In this document: in pieces, positions 44,935 through 53,845 of the stretch | How positions within the stretch are numbered: the stretch's first letter is position 1 | Layout of the letters: the number at the start of each line of letters is the position of its first letter | Source of the DNA: Massilia varians | GTDB lineage: Bacteria > Pseudomonadota > Gammaproteobacteria > Burkholderiales > Burkholderiaceae_D | Assembly: GCF_027923905.1 (NCBI RefSeq) | Contig: NZ_AP026966.1 | Coordinates: forward strand, 5,457,001 to 5,521,000 | Length of the DNA stretch: 64,000 nucleotides | Reading direction: 5' to 3' | The notes under the pieces: model-generated | What the model was told of the DNA's origin: nothing | Seen by the model: only the letters and a program-made list of their open reading frames with translations | Databases searched by the model: none | Position numbers and translations under genes: made by a program

Positions 44935-46014
44935 ATGCTGTTCCAGAAATCCAGCCGCGCCTGCGCGGCGCTGTTCGCCTTCCTGTTCCTGCTCGCCTCG
45001 GCGGCGCAGGCGCAGGCAACCAAGCTGCCCAACGTGACCATCCTCGCCACCGGCGGCACCATCGCCGGCACCGGCGCCAGCAGCACCACCACGGTCGGCT
45101 ATACCGCCGCCACCGTGGGCGTGCAGGCGCTGATCCAGGCGGTCCCGGAAATTACCAGGGTGGCGAACGTCACCGGCGAGCAGGTGTTCCAGATCGCCAG
45201 CGAAAACATGGGTAACGAGCACTGGCTGATCCTGGCCAAGCGCGTCAACACCCTGCTGGCGCAGCCGAACGTGGACGGTATCGTCGTCACGCACGGCACC
45301 GACACGCTGGAAGAGACGGCCTACTTCCTGAACCTGGTCGTCAAGAGCAGCAAGCCGGTGGTGGTGGTGGGGTCGATGCGCCCGTCCACCGCGCTGTCGG
45401 CGGACGGCCCGATCAACCTGTACAACGCGGTCAACCTGGCCGGCTCGCCGAGCGCAGTGGGCAAGGGCGTGCTGGTGGCGATGAACGACCAGATCCACGC
45501 GGCGCGCGACGTCACCAAGGCCAACACCACCACCGCCGACACCTTCCGTGCGGCCGAACTGGGCATGATCGGCTACATCCAGGGCGGCAAGCCTTTCTTC
45601 TACCGTGAGGTGACGCGCAAGCACACGGCTGACACCGAATTCGACGTGTCGAAGCTGGATGCGCTGCCGCAGGTGGACGTGGCCTATGCGTATGCCAACG
45701 TGGGCGACATGGCGGTGAAGGCGCTGGTGGCCGCCGGCGCCAAGGGCCTGGTGCATGCGGGCGTGGGCAATGGCAGCCTGCCGGCGAAAACCAAGCCGGC
45801 CCTGGTCGCGGCGCGTGAAAAGGGTGTGGTGATCGTACGTTCGTCGCGCGTCGGCCAGGGCATCGTGGCGCGCAATGGCGAGGCCAACGACGACCAGCTC
45901 GACTTCGTGGTGGCGGATACGCTGAGCCCGCAGAAGGCGCGTATTCTCTTGATGCTGGCGCTGACCAGGACCAGCAATACGAAGGAGATTCAGCGGATGT
46001 TCTACACCTACTGA
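44935..46014 (+). CDS. ansB: periplasmic type II L-asparaginase
   Basis: Hydrolyses asparagine (and often glutamine) to aspartate and ammonia. The protein has 359 aa with a signal peptide 1-27 (ends AAQAQA). Catalytic Thr42 in 'ILATGGTIAGTG', second catalytic triad in 'VVTHGTDTLEETAYFL', and Lys in the 'NDQIHAARDVTK' strand. Sequence 'GVGNGSLP' and the C-terminal 'KARILLMLALTRTSNTKEIQ' are typical of type II enzymes. A ribosome site GAAGGAGAAG precedes ATG 44935. Aspartate made in the periplasm could be taken up by the symporter encoded first in the same operon. Confidence 0.95.
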   Translation: MLFQKSSRACAALFAFLFLLASAAQAQATKLPNVTILATGGTIAGTGASSTTTVGYTAATVGVQALIQAVPEITRVANVTGEQVFQIASENMGNEHWLILAKRVNTLLAQPNVDGIVVTHGTDTLEETAYFLNLVVKSSKPVVVVGSMRPSTALSADGPINLYNAVNLAGSPSAVGKGVLVAMNDQIHAARDVTKANTTTADTFRAAELGMIGYIQGGKPFFYREVTRKHTADTEFDVSKLDALPQVDVAYAYANVGDMAVKALVAAGAKGLVHAGVGNGSLPAKTKPALVAAREKGVVIVRSSRVGQGIVARNGEANDDQLDFVVADTLSPQKARILLMLALTRTSNTKEIQRMFYTY

Positions 46015-46024
46015 GCCGGCACTG

Positions 46025-46062
46025 TTTGAACGCGCGGTCGGCGAAGCCGACCACGCGTTCAA
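46025..46062. repeat. GTAG-family palindrome with two identical tails (copy 3)
   Basis: TTGAACGCG, stem GGTCGGC-GAA-GCCGACC with flanking bases, then CGCGTTCAA. Unlike the other copies, it has the CGTTCAA tail on both sides and lost the GTAGGG head. Sits between convergent ansB and the ABC exporter; the rest of 46015-46086 is empty. Confidence 0.7.
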
Positions 46063-46086
46063 CTACACCTTGAATATTCGCTTCAA

Positions 46087-47934
46087 CTACTTCGCAATCT
46101 CCAGCGGCGGCGACGCCAGCTCCTCATCCGGCCGCGCCAGCTGCCGTTCCCACATCTGCGCATACAGGCCGCGCGCCGCCAGCAAGGAGCCGTGCGTGCC
46201 GCGCTCCACGATCTTCCCGTGATCGAGCACGATGATCTGCTGCGCATCGGCGATGGTCGACAGCCGGTGCGCGATCACCAGGGTGGTGCGGTCCTTCGCA
46301 ATGTCCTTCAGTTGCGCCTGGATCGCCTGCTCCGACTTCGAATCCAGCGCCGAGGTCGCCTCATCGAAAATCAGGATCGCCGGGTTCTTCAGCAGGGTAC
46401 GCGCGATCGCCACGCGCTGCTTCTCGCCGCCCGACAGCTTCAGGCCGCGCTCGCCCACCATGGTCTGGTAGCCATCCGGCAGGCTCTCGATGAAGTCGTG
46501 GATCGAGGCCGCGCGCGCCGCCGCCACGATGTCTCCATGCGAGGCGCCCGGCCGGCCATAGGCGATGTTGTATTCGATGCTGTCGTTGAACAGCACCGTA
46601 TCCTGGGGCACGATGCCGATCGATGCGCGCAGCGATTGCTGGGTGATGTTGCGCAGGTCCTGACCGTCGATGCGGATCGCCCCGCCGTTCACATCGTAGA
46701 AACGGAACAGCAGGCGCGACAGGGTCGACTTGCCCGAGCCGCTGTGCCCCACCACCGCGGTCGTGGTCCCGGCTGGAATCGTGAAATCGACGTCGAACAG
46801 GATCTGGCGTTTGGCTTCGTAGCTGAACTCGACGTGCGAAAACTCGACCTGGGCGCCGCGTGTCACGAGGGGCTGGGCGCCCGGGCTGTCGGCCACTTCG
46901 CGGTTCTGGTCGAGCAGCGAGAACAGGCGCTCCATGTCGGCCAGACTCTGCTTGATCTCGCGGTAGATCACGCCCAGGAAGTTCAGCGGAATATACAACT
47001 GGATCATGAAGGAATTCACCAGCACCAGGTCGCCCAGCGTCATGGTGCCGGCGATCACGCCTTCGGTGGCGCGCCACAGGATCAGGGTGACGGCGGTGGC
47101 GATGATCAGGGACTGGCCCGTGTTCAGGAAAGACAGCGAAGTCTGCGAACGCACCGCGGCGTTCTCGAAGCTCTGCAGGCCCTGGTCGTAGCGTTTGGCC
47201 TCGTATTCCTCGTTGCCGAAGTACTTCACCGTTTCGTAGTTGAGCAGCGAATCGATGGCCTTGGTGTTGGCCTTGGAGTCGAGCTCGTTCATGGTGCGGC
47301 GGAAGTGCGTGCGCCACTCGGTCACGATCACCGTGAAGGCGATGTAGCTCACCAGGGCCACGCCGGTGATGACGGTGAACCAGATGTCGTAGTTCAGCAC
47401 CAGGTAGCCAAGCACCAGGGTGATCTCCACCAGCGTCGGCAGCACGTTGAACAGCGAGTACGAGATGAGCGAATTCACGCCGCGCGTGCCGCGCTCGATG
47501 TCGCGCGTCATGCCGCCGGTCTGGCGGTTCAGGTGAAAGCGCAGCGACAGCGCATGCAGGTGGCGGAACACCTTCAGCGCGATGGTGCGCACCGCGCGCT
47601 GGGTCACGCGCGCGAACAGGAATTCGCGCAGTTCGGTGAACAGCGTGGTGGACAGGCGCAGCAGGCCATAGGCGACCAGCGCGCCGAGCGGCAGCACCAG
47701 CAACGCATGCGGGTCTTTCGGGTCGACGGCGAGCTGGTCGATCAGCTGCTTGAGCACCAGCGGCACGCCGACGTTGGCGAGTTTTGCGCCGACCAGCGCG
47801 GCGAGCGCGGCCAGCACGCGCCATTTGTAGACCCACAGATAGGGGAACAGGGTGCGCAGGGTGGCCCAGTCATTGCGGGGCACGCCCTTGGAATCGGGCG
47901 GCAGGGGTACGGTAGAGGCTGGAGTGCGTCGCAT
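46087..47934 (-). CDS. ABC exporter, Atm1/HMT1-type half transporter (ABCB family)
   Basis: 615 aa from ATG 47934; a TTG nine codons upstream is also open and neither has a ribosome site. Six transmembrane helices are followed by an ATPase domain. The loop 'LDSKANTKAIDSLLNYETVK' followed by 'YFGNEEYEAKRYD' is the signature of the mitochondrial/bacterial Atm1 group, which exports glutathione-bound metals or persulfide species. Walker A GHSGSGKST at 396-404, 'LSGGEKQRVAIAR', Walker B 'ILIFDEATSALD' and H-loop 'LVIAHRLSTI'. Divergent from the thioesterase gene with 62 bp between starts. A heavy-metal or redox role is inferred from family membership. Confidence 0.9.
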   Translation of the reverse strand: MRRTPASTVPLPPDSKGVPRNDWATLRTLFPYLWVYKWRVLAALAALVGAKLANVGVPLVLKQLIDQLAVDPKDPHALLVLPLGALVAYGLLRLSTTLFTELREFLFARVTQRAVRTIALKVFRHLHALSLRFHLNRQTGGMTRDIERGTRGVNSLISYSLFNVLPTLVEITLVLGYLVLNYDIWFTVITGVALVSYIAFTVIVTEWRTHFRRTMNELDSKANTKAIDSLLNYETVKYFGNEEYEAKRYDQGLQSFENAAVRSQTSLSFLNTGQSLIIATAVTLILWRATEGVIAGTMTLGDLVLVNSFMIQLYIPLNFLGVIYREIKQSLADMERLFSLLDQNREVADSPGAQPLVTRGAQVEFSHVEFSYEAKRQILFDVDFTIPAGTTTAVVGHSGSGKSTLSRLLFRFYDVNGGAIRIDGQDLRNITQQSLRASIGIVPQDTVLFNDSIEYNIAYGRPGASHGDIVAAARAASIHDFIESLPDGYQTMVGERGLKLSGGEKQRVAIARTLLKNPAILIFDEATSALDSKSEQAIQAQLKDIAKDRTTLVIAHRLSTIADAQQIIVLDHGKIVERGTHGSLLAARGLYAQMWERQLARPDEELASPPLEIAK

Positions 47935-47996
47935 GGCAGGGCTGGGGGATTTATGGTTCAATTCGGGACGATTGTAGCTTTTACCGAGAAATCAAG

Positions 47997-48431
47997 ATGA
48001 CCACGCCACAAAATGCCGCCCCACGTACCCGCCTGCCCGAAGGCAAGATGCCCGAACTGCGCGTGATGCCCGCGCCGTCCGACGCCAACGTCTACGGGGA
48101 CGTGTTCGGCGGCTGGATCATGGCCCAGGTCGACGTCGCCGGCTCGCTGCCGGCCACCCGCCGCGCGAACGGACGCGTGGCCACCATCGCCGTGAACTCC
48201 TTCCTGTTCAAGCAGCCGGTGTTCGTGGGCGACCTGCTGTCCTTCTATGCCGAGATCGTCAAGGTCGGCAATACCTCGATCACCGTCTGCGTCGAAGTCT
48301 ATGCCGAGCGCAACCGCCTGCAGGCGGATGTCGTGAAAGTCACCGAGGCCCAGCTGACCTATGTCGCCACCGGCCCGGACCGCAAACCGCGCCAGCTGCC
48401 GCCGCTCGATTCGCTGATCAGTCACGAGTGA
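47997..48431 (+). CDS. yciA: acyl-CoA thioesterase, YciA family
   Basis: Hotdog-fold enzyme that hydrolyses a range of acyl-CoAs. The protein has 144 aa. 'SDANVYGDVFGGWIMAQVDVAG' region (quoted in part as DVFGGWIMAQVD) is the hotdog catalytic motif, with the conserved Asp in 'AQVD', and 'VNSFLFKQPVFVGDLLSFYA' the second strand-helix pair. The start ATG 47997 has a GAGAAAT site. Its stop overlaps the next start (TGATG), so translation of the phosphatase gene is coupled to it. Confidence 0.93.
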   Translation: MTTPQNAAPRTRLPEGKMPELRVMPAPSDANVYGDVFGGWIMAQVDVAGSLPATRRANGRVATIAVNSFLFKQPVFVGDLLSFYAEIVKVGNTSITVCVEVYAERNRLQADVVKVTEAQLTYVATGPDRKPRQLPPLDSLISHE

Positions 48432-50011
48432 TGGCATCCGGGCGCCGGCTGTTCCTGCTCGACGCCACGCGGCTTTCCGCTGCGCTGTCCGCCGCCAGCC
48501 TGGGCGCCTGCGCCTCGTCCGCGAAAACGCCCTACCCGTTCAGCCTGGGCGTGGCCTCGGGCGCGCCCCTGCCCGATTCGGTCATCCTGTGGACGCGCGT
48601 GTTGAGCGAGCCGCTCAAGGCGGAGTCCACGCCGCCGCTCGCCATGACGCTGCGCTGGGAAGTCGCGCACGACGAGGCTTTTCGCAGCATCGCCGCGCAA
48701 GGCACGGCGGTTGCTGCGCCGGAACTCGCACACAGCGTGCACGTCGACATACAAGGCCTGGCGCCGGGGCGCTGGTACTGGTACCGCTTCATGCTGGGCG
48801 ACGCCGTCAGCCCGGTCGGCCGCACCCGCACCGCGCCGGCGCGCGATGAGATGCCCGGCCAGCTCAGGCTGGCGGTGGCATCCTGCCAGCACTGGGAGTT
48901 CGGCAGCTATGCGGCGCACCGACACATCGCGGCAAACAGTCCCGACCTGGTCGCCTTCCTGGGCGACTACATCTACGAGTGGGGGCCCTACCAGCTGCGC
49001 CATCCGGCACGCGCGGTGCGCAGCGACGAGTCGTTCACGCTGGCGGACTACCGCAAACGCTATGCGCAATATAAAAGCGATCCGGACCTGCAGGCCGCGC
49101 ATGCGGCGGCGCCCTGGATCGTGACCTGAGACGACCACGAGGTGGCCAACGACTACGCCGGCCTGCGCGACGAGCGCCTGGCCCAGGATTTCGCCGCCCG
49201 CCGCGCCGCGGCCTACCAGGCCTTCTATGAACACATGCCGCTGCGCCTGCCCGCCGTGCGGCGCGACGGCTTTGCGCAGGTCGAGCTGTTCCAGCGTGTC
49301 GACTGGGGCCGGCTGGCGCGCTTCCACGTGCTCGACGACCGCCAGTACCGTTCACCGCAGGCCTGCACCAAGTCGGATACCCGCGGCGGCTCGAACGCCG
49401 TGTTCGCGCGCGCCTGCGAGGCCCTGCGCGATCCGCGCCGCACGATGCTGGGCGCGCAGCAGGAAGCCTGGCTGGAGCAAGGCCTGGCCAGCTCGCGTGC
49501 AAGGTGGAACATCCTGGCGCAGCAGACCCTGATGGCGCAGTCGAGCAGCGTGCCCGTCGTGAAGCCGGAAGACGGCCGCTTCTGGACCGATGGCTGGGAC
49601 GGCTACCCGGCGGCGCGCCGGCGCCTGCTGGACACCATCGTCAGGCAGGGCGCCCACAATCCGCTGATGCTGGGCGGCGACGTGCACACCTTTTATACGA
49701 CCGCGCTGCGGCCGGATTTCTCCAGGCCGGTGTCGAAGCAGAACGCGGTGGTGGCGACGGAATTCGTGGGCACCTCGGTGACTTCCAGCTCACGCCCGCA
49801 GGAGCGCACGCTGGCGCAGATAGAGAACAACCCGCACATCCTGTACGGGCGCAGCGACAAGCGCGGCTACATGCTGCTGGAGATCACGCCGAAGCAGACG
49901 CTGACCCGCTTCATGGGACTGGACGACGTCCGGAATGCAAAATCGGCCATCGCGGAACTGGCTGCGTTCCGCGTGGCCGACGGGGTGGCGGGCGCCGAGC
50001 GGACAAGCTAG
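48431..50011 (+). pseudogene. phoD: PhoD-family alkaline phosphatase with an in-frame TGA at codon 233
   Basis: The frame is open from ATG 48431 to 50011 (526 aa) except for TGA at 49127-49129. The stop falls in the highly conserved PhoD active-site block. It reads 'APWIVT-stop-DDHEVANDYAG', where family members have T-W-D-D-H-E-V, so TGG (Trp) became TGA by one transition. Sequence on both sides is otherwise intact: Tat-like lipoprotein leader (GRRLFLLDA ... LGAC), Fn3-like N-terminal domain, 'ASCQHWEFGSY', 'FLGDYIYEWGPYQ' on one side and 'LMLGGDVHTFYTTAL', 'TEFVGTSVTSSS' on the other. A recent null mutation, a sequencing error, or UGA read-through as Trp are all possible. Product would be a secreted phosphodiesterase/phosphatase. 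Confidence 0.85.
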
Positions 50012-50019
50012 GATCAGGG

Positions 50020-50190
50020 CGTAGGGTGGGCGGCTCCACCCGGCAATATGATCGCCTGCAGCACAGACGCCGCCCACGCGTTCAAACAGAATTCGAACAG
50101 CCGCCTCGCCTGCGCATGCGTGAGTTAAACGCGTGGGCGGCGTCGACGATAACGGCATGCTGACCGAGGGGTGGAGCCGCCCACCCTACG
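50020..50190. repeat. nested double palindrome of the GTAG family (copy 4)
   Basis: Outer arms of 22 bp are perfect inverted repeats (50020-50041 and 50169-50190, head CGTAGGGTGGGCGGC). Inner arms of 17 bp are also perfect (GACGCCGCCCACGCGTT at 50066-50082 and its complement at 50128-50144). Whole 171-bp element can form a cruciform with two-tier stems. It fills the space between convergent phoD and fadD. Confidence 0.8.
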
Positions 50191-50206
50191 GTCTTGTCGA
50201 GAGGGC

Positions 50207-51889
50207 TCAGGCCGAGGTCTTCTCGTCGCGCAGCTCGCGCCGCAGGATCTTGCCCACGTTGGTCTTCGGCAGCGTCTCGCGGAACTCCACGTACTTGGGC
50301 CGCTTGTAGCCCGTGAACTGCTCCTTGCAGAAGGCCATGACCTGCTCGCTGGTGAGCGCGGCATCCTTCTTGACGATGTACAGCTTGACCGCCTCGCCCG
50401 AATTCTTGTCCGGCACGCCCACGCAGGCCACTTCCAGCACGCCCGGCATCGCCGCGACCACGCCTTCGATCTCGTTCGGATACACGTTGAAGCCCGAGAC
50501 CAGGATCATGTCCTTCTTGCGGTCGACGATGCGGGTATAGCCCTTCTCGTCCATGATGCCGATGTCGCCAGTCTTGAAGAAGCCGTCCGGGGTCATGACC
50601 TTGGCGGTTTCGTCGTCGCGCTGCCAGTAGCCGGCCATCACCTGCGGGCCGCGCACCGCGATTTCGCCGGCGGTGCCGAACGGGACCTCGTTGCCGGCTT
50701 CGTCCAGGATGCGGATCTCGGTCGAAGGCAGCGGCAGGCCGATGGTGCCGGTAAAGTCGGTGATGTCGCAGCGGTTCGCGGTGACCACCGGCGAGGTCTC
50801 GGACAGGCCGTAGCCCTCGACGATCGGGATGCCGGTAATCGAGAGCCACTTGTCGGCCACGGCCTTTTGCACCGCCATGCCGCCGCCCGGGCACACCAGG
50901 AGGCCCGAGAAGTCGAGCTTGGCGAATTCCGGGTTGTTCACCAGGCCGTTGTAGAGCGTGTTCACGGCCGGGAAGATATTGATGCGGTAGCCGCCCAGCT
51001 CCTTGATGAAGCCCGGGATATCGCGCGGATTCGGAATGAGGAGGTTCATGCCGCCCACGCGCAGGCCCAGCAGCGCGCACACGGTCAGCGCATAGATGTG
51101 GTACAGCGGCAGCGCGCACACGAACTGCGGTTGCTCGCCGGCCTTCATCTTGCCCAGGGTCGGGGCGAACCAGGCTTCGTTCTGCAGCACGTTGGCGATC
51201 ACGTGCTTGTGCAGCAGCACCGCGCCTTTCGAGACGCCGGTGGTGCCGCCGGTGTACTGCAGGAAGGCGATGTCGTCATGGCCGATGCTGACCGGACGCA
51301 GGGTCGCGCCCTGGGCCTGCGCCAGCATGCGCTTGAAGCCGATCGAGCCCGGCAGCGACCAGGCCGGCACCATCTTCTTGACCTTGCGGACCACCAGGTT
51401 GACCAGCGTGCCCTTCAGGCCGCCCAGCAGGTCGCCCATGCTGGCCACGACGATGTGCTTGACCTGGGTGTGCTGGACCACCTGTTCCAGCGTGTGCGCG
51501 AAGTTCTCCAGCACCACGATGGCCTCGGCGCCCGAGTCGGTCAGCTGGTGCTGCAGCTCGCGCGGGGTGTAGAGCGGATTGACGTTGACGATCACGTAGC
51601 CGGCGCGCAGCACGGCGGCCATCGCGACCGGGTACTGCAGCACGTTCGGCAGCATGATGGCCACGCGCGCGCCCGGCTTCAGGCCGCGGCCCTGCAGCCA
51701 GGCCGCCATGCGGCCGGACAGGCGGTCCAGTTCTGCGAAGCTCAGGGTCTTGCCCATGCACGCATAGGCCTTGCGGTCGGCGTACTTGCGGAACGCCTCC
51801 TCCAGCAGATGCGTCAGGGAGCGGTACTGCGTGGGGTCGATCTCCGCAGGTACGCCGCCCTCGTACGACTTGAGCCAAAACTTGTCCAT
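50207..51889 (-). CDS. fadD: long-chain fatty acid--CoA ligase (first of two paralogues)
   Basis: Activates long-chain fatty acids to acyl-CoA with ATP (via acyl-AMP) at the inner membrane. The protein has 560 aa from ATG 51889. AMP-binding motif 'YTGGTTGVSKGAVLLH', linker 'GYGLSETSPVVTAN', FACS signature region 'DGFFKTGDIGIMDEKGYTRI' and C-terminal Lys 'KTNVGKILRREL'. All are in order and intact. Lies 119 bp after the next paralogue on the same strand, and closely similar to it along its length, so it is a local gene duplication as in Pseudomonas fadD1/fadD2. GAGG precedes the start. Confidence 0.94.
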   Translation of the reverse strand: MDKFWLKSYEGGVPAEIDPTQYRSLTHLLEEAFRKYADRKAYACMGKTLSFAELDRLSGRMAAWLQGRGLKPGARVAIMLPNVLQYPVAMAAVLRAGYVIVNVNPLYTPRELQHQLTDSGAEAIVVLENFAHTLEQVVQHTQVKHIVVASMGDLLGGLKGTLVNLVVRKVKKMVPAWSLPGSIGFKRMLAQAQGATLRPVSIGHDDIAFLQYTGGTTGVSKGAVLLHKHVIANVLQNEAWFAPTLGKMKAGEQPQFVCALPLYHIYALTVCALLGLRVGGMNLLIPNPRDIPGFIKELGGYRINIFPAVNTLYNGLVNNPEFAKLDFSGLLVCPGGGMAVQKAVADKWLSITGIPIVEGYGLSETSPVVTANRCDITDFTGTIGLPLPSTEIRILDEAGNEVPFGTAGEIAVRGPQVMAGYWQRDDETAKVMTPDGFFKTGDIGIMDEKGYTRIVDRKKDMILVSGFNVYPNEIEGVVAAMPGVLEVACVGVPDKNSGEAVKLYIVKKDAALTSEQVMAFCKEQFTGYKRPKYVEFRETLPKTNVGKILRRELRDEKTSA

Positions 51890-52008
51890 CCGTGCCTCAC
51901 CTTCTGTATCTGATGCTATGTCCATTAAAACGCGAAGCCGCCCGTAGCGTGGCAGCTTCGGGGCGGCTTCCGCGGGGCCGGCATGCTGCGCCGGCCGTCA
52001 TGCTGCCG

Positions 52009-53694
52009 TCAGGCGGTTTCCGCCTGCTTCTTCTCGTCCCGCAGTGCGCGGCGCAGGATCTTGCCGACGTTGGTCTTCGGCAGCTCGTCGCGGAACTCGA
52101 TGTACTTCGGTTTCTTGTAGCCGGTGAACTGCTGCTTGCAGTAGTCCATCAGCTGCTCGGCGCTCAGGTTCGGGTCCTTGCGCACCACAAACACCTTCAC
52201 CGCTTCGCCGGAATGCTCGTCCGGCACGCCGATCACGGCGCATTCCAGCACGCCCGGGTGGCCGGCGATCACGCCTTCCAGCTCGTTCGGGTAGACGTTG
52301 AAGCCCGAGACCAGGATCATGTCCTTCTTGCGGTCGACGATCTTCACGTAGCCGTCCGCGTCCATGATGCCGACGTCGCCCGACTTGAAGAAGCCGTCCG
52401 GCGTCATGACCTTGGCCGTCTCGTCCGGGCGGTTCCAGTAGCCCGCCATCACCTGCGGGCCGCGGATGGCGATCTCGCCGATCTGGCCGATGCCCATCGG
52501 CTTGCCCTCGTCGTCCAGGATCGCGATGTCGGTGGACGGGATCGGCAGGCCGATGGTGCCGGTGAATTCCTTCACGTCGGCGCGGTTGCAGGTGGCCACC
52601 GGCGCGGTCTCCGACAGGCCGTAGCCTTCGATGATCGCGGTGCCCGTGACCTGCTTCCACTTGTCGTTGACGGCCTTCTGCACCGCCATGCCGCCGCCGT
52701 TCGACACCTTCAGGCCCGAGAAGTCCACGGTGCCGATGTCCGGGTGGTTCACCAGCGCGTTGTACAAGGTGTTCACGGCCGGCAGCATGTTGATCTTGTA
52801 CTTGCCCAGCTCCTTGATGAAGCCCGGGATGTCGCGCGGGTTCACGATCAGGATGTTCAGCGCGCCGGTGCGCATGCCCCACATCGCGCAGGCCGTCAGC
52901 GCGAAGATGTGGTACAGCGGCAGCGCGCAGACGATCACGGTCTGCTCGCTCGACTGCCCCATCGCCGGCGCCGACCAGGCTTCGGTCTGCAGCACGTTGG
53001 CGATCACGTTGCGGTGCGTGAGCGTCGCGCCTTTCGACACGCCGGTGGTGCCGCCGGTGTACTGCAGGAAGGCGATGTCCGAGGACTTCAGCTCGACCTT
53101 CGAGAACGGCATCCTGGCGCCCTGCGACAGCGCTTCCTTGAAGCGCACCATGTTCGGCAACGAGTACTCCGGCACCATCTTCTTGATGTTGCGGACCACG
53201 AAGTTGACCAGCATGCCCTTGGCGCCGCCCAGCATCTCGCCCATGCTCGCCACCACCACGTGCTTGAGCGGGGTCTTGCCCATCACCTGCTGCACCGTGT
53301 TCGCGAAGTTCTCGAGCACGATGATCGCCTCGCTGCCCGAGTCCTTGATCTGGTGCTCGAGCTCGCGCGGCGTGTACAGTGGATTCACGTTGACCACGGT
53401 ATAGCCGGCGCGCAGCACGGCGGCGATCGCGATCGGGTACTGCAGCACGTTCGGCATCATGATCGCCACCCGCGCACCAGGTTCCATGCCGCGGCTCTGC
53501 AGCCAGCCGGCCAGCTTCTTCGAGTAGGCATCCAGCTCGCCGTAGGTCAGGAACTTATCCATGCACACGTAGGCGTTGCGGTCGGCGTACTTGCTGAAGG
53601 ACTCCTCCAGCATGTGCACCAGCGACGCATACTGGTCAGGGTTGATCTCGCTTGGTACGTTCGGGGGGTACGACTTCAGCCAAATTTTGTCCAT
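52009..53694 (-). CDS. fadD: long-chain fatty acid--CoA ligase (second of two paralogues)
   Basis: 561 aa, same reaction and layout as its neighbour: 'YTGGTTGVSKGATLTHRNVI', 'GYGLSETAPVATCN', 'DGFFKSGDVGIMDADGYVKI' and 'KTNVGKILRRAL'. Start MDKIWLKSYPPNVPSEI is nearly the same as the paralogue's MDKFWLKSYEGGVPAEI. Substitutions are spread evenly, so it is an older duplication, not a recent one. The two enzymes may differ in chain-length preference or regulation; no evidence here. Its 3' gap to the first copy holds no terminator that I recognise. Confidence 0.94.
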   Translation of the reverse strand: MDKIWLKSYPPNVPSEINPDQYASLVHMLEESFSKYADRNAYVCMDKFLTYGELDAYSKKLAGWLQSRGMEPGARVAIMMPNVLQYPIAIAAVLRAGYTVVNVNPLYTPRELEHQIKDSGSEAIIVLENFANTVQQVMGKTPLKHVVVASMGEMLGGAKGMLVNFVVRNIKKMVPEYSLPNMVRFKEALSQGARMPFSKVELKSSDIAFLQYTGGTTGVSKGATLTHRNVIANVLQTEAWSAPAMGQSSEQTVIVCALPLYHIFALTACAMWGMRTGALNILIVNPRDIPGFIKELGKYKINMLPAVNTLYNALVNHPDIGTVDFSGLKVSNGGGMAVQKAVNDKWKQVTGTAIIEGYGLSETAPVATCNRADVKEFTGTIGLPIPSTDIAILDDEGKPMGIGQIGEIAIRGPQVMAGYWNRPDETAKVMTPDGFFKSGDVGIMDADGYVKIVDRKKDMILVSGFNVYPNELEGVIAGHPGVLECAVIGVPDEHSGEAVKVFVVRKDPNLSAEQLMDYCKQQFTGYKKPKYIEFRDELPKTNVGKILRRALRDEKKQAETA

Positions 53695-53845
53695 CGGATG
53701 CCTTTTGTCTCGAATAGTTATCGTGGTGGTCCGAGCGTGCGCAGTCCAGCATTGCGCCTTTGCTATCGCCTTTTGTGATGCTATCGGGCAGCGCCAATGC
53801 GCGCAAGTTCTTTTAAGTCGATTGGAACGGGTCCTCTATATGCGT

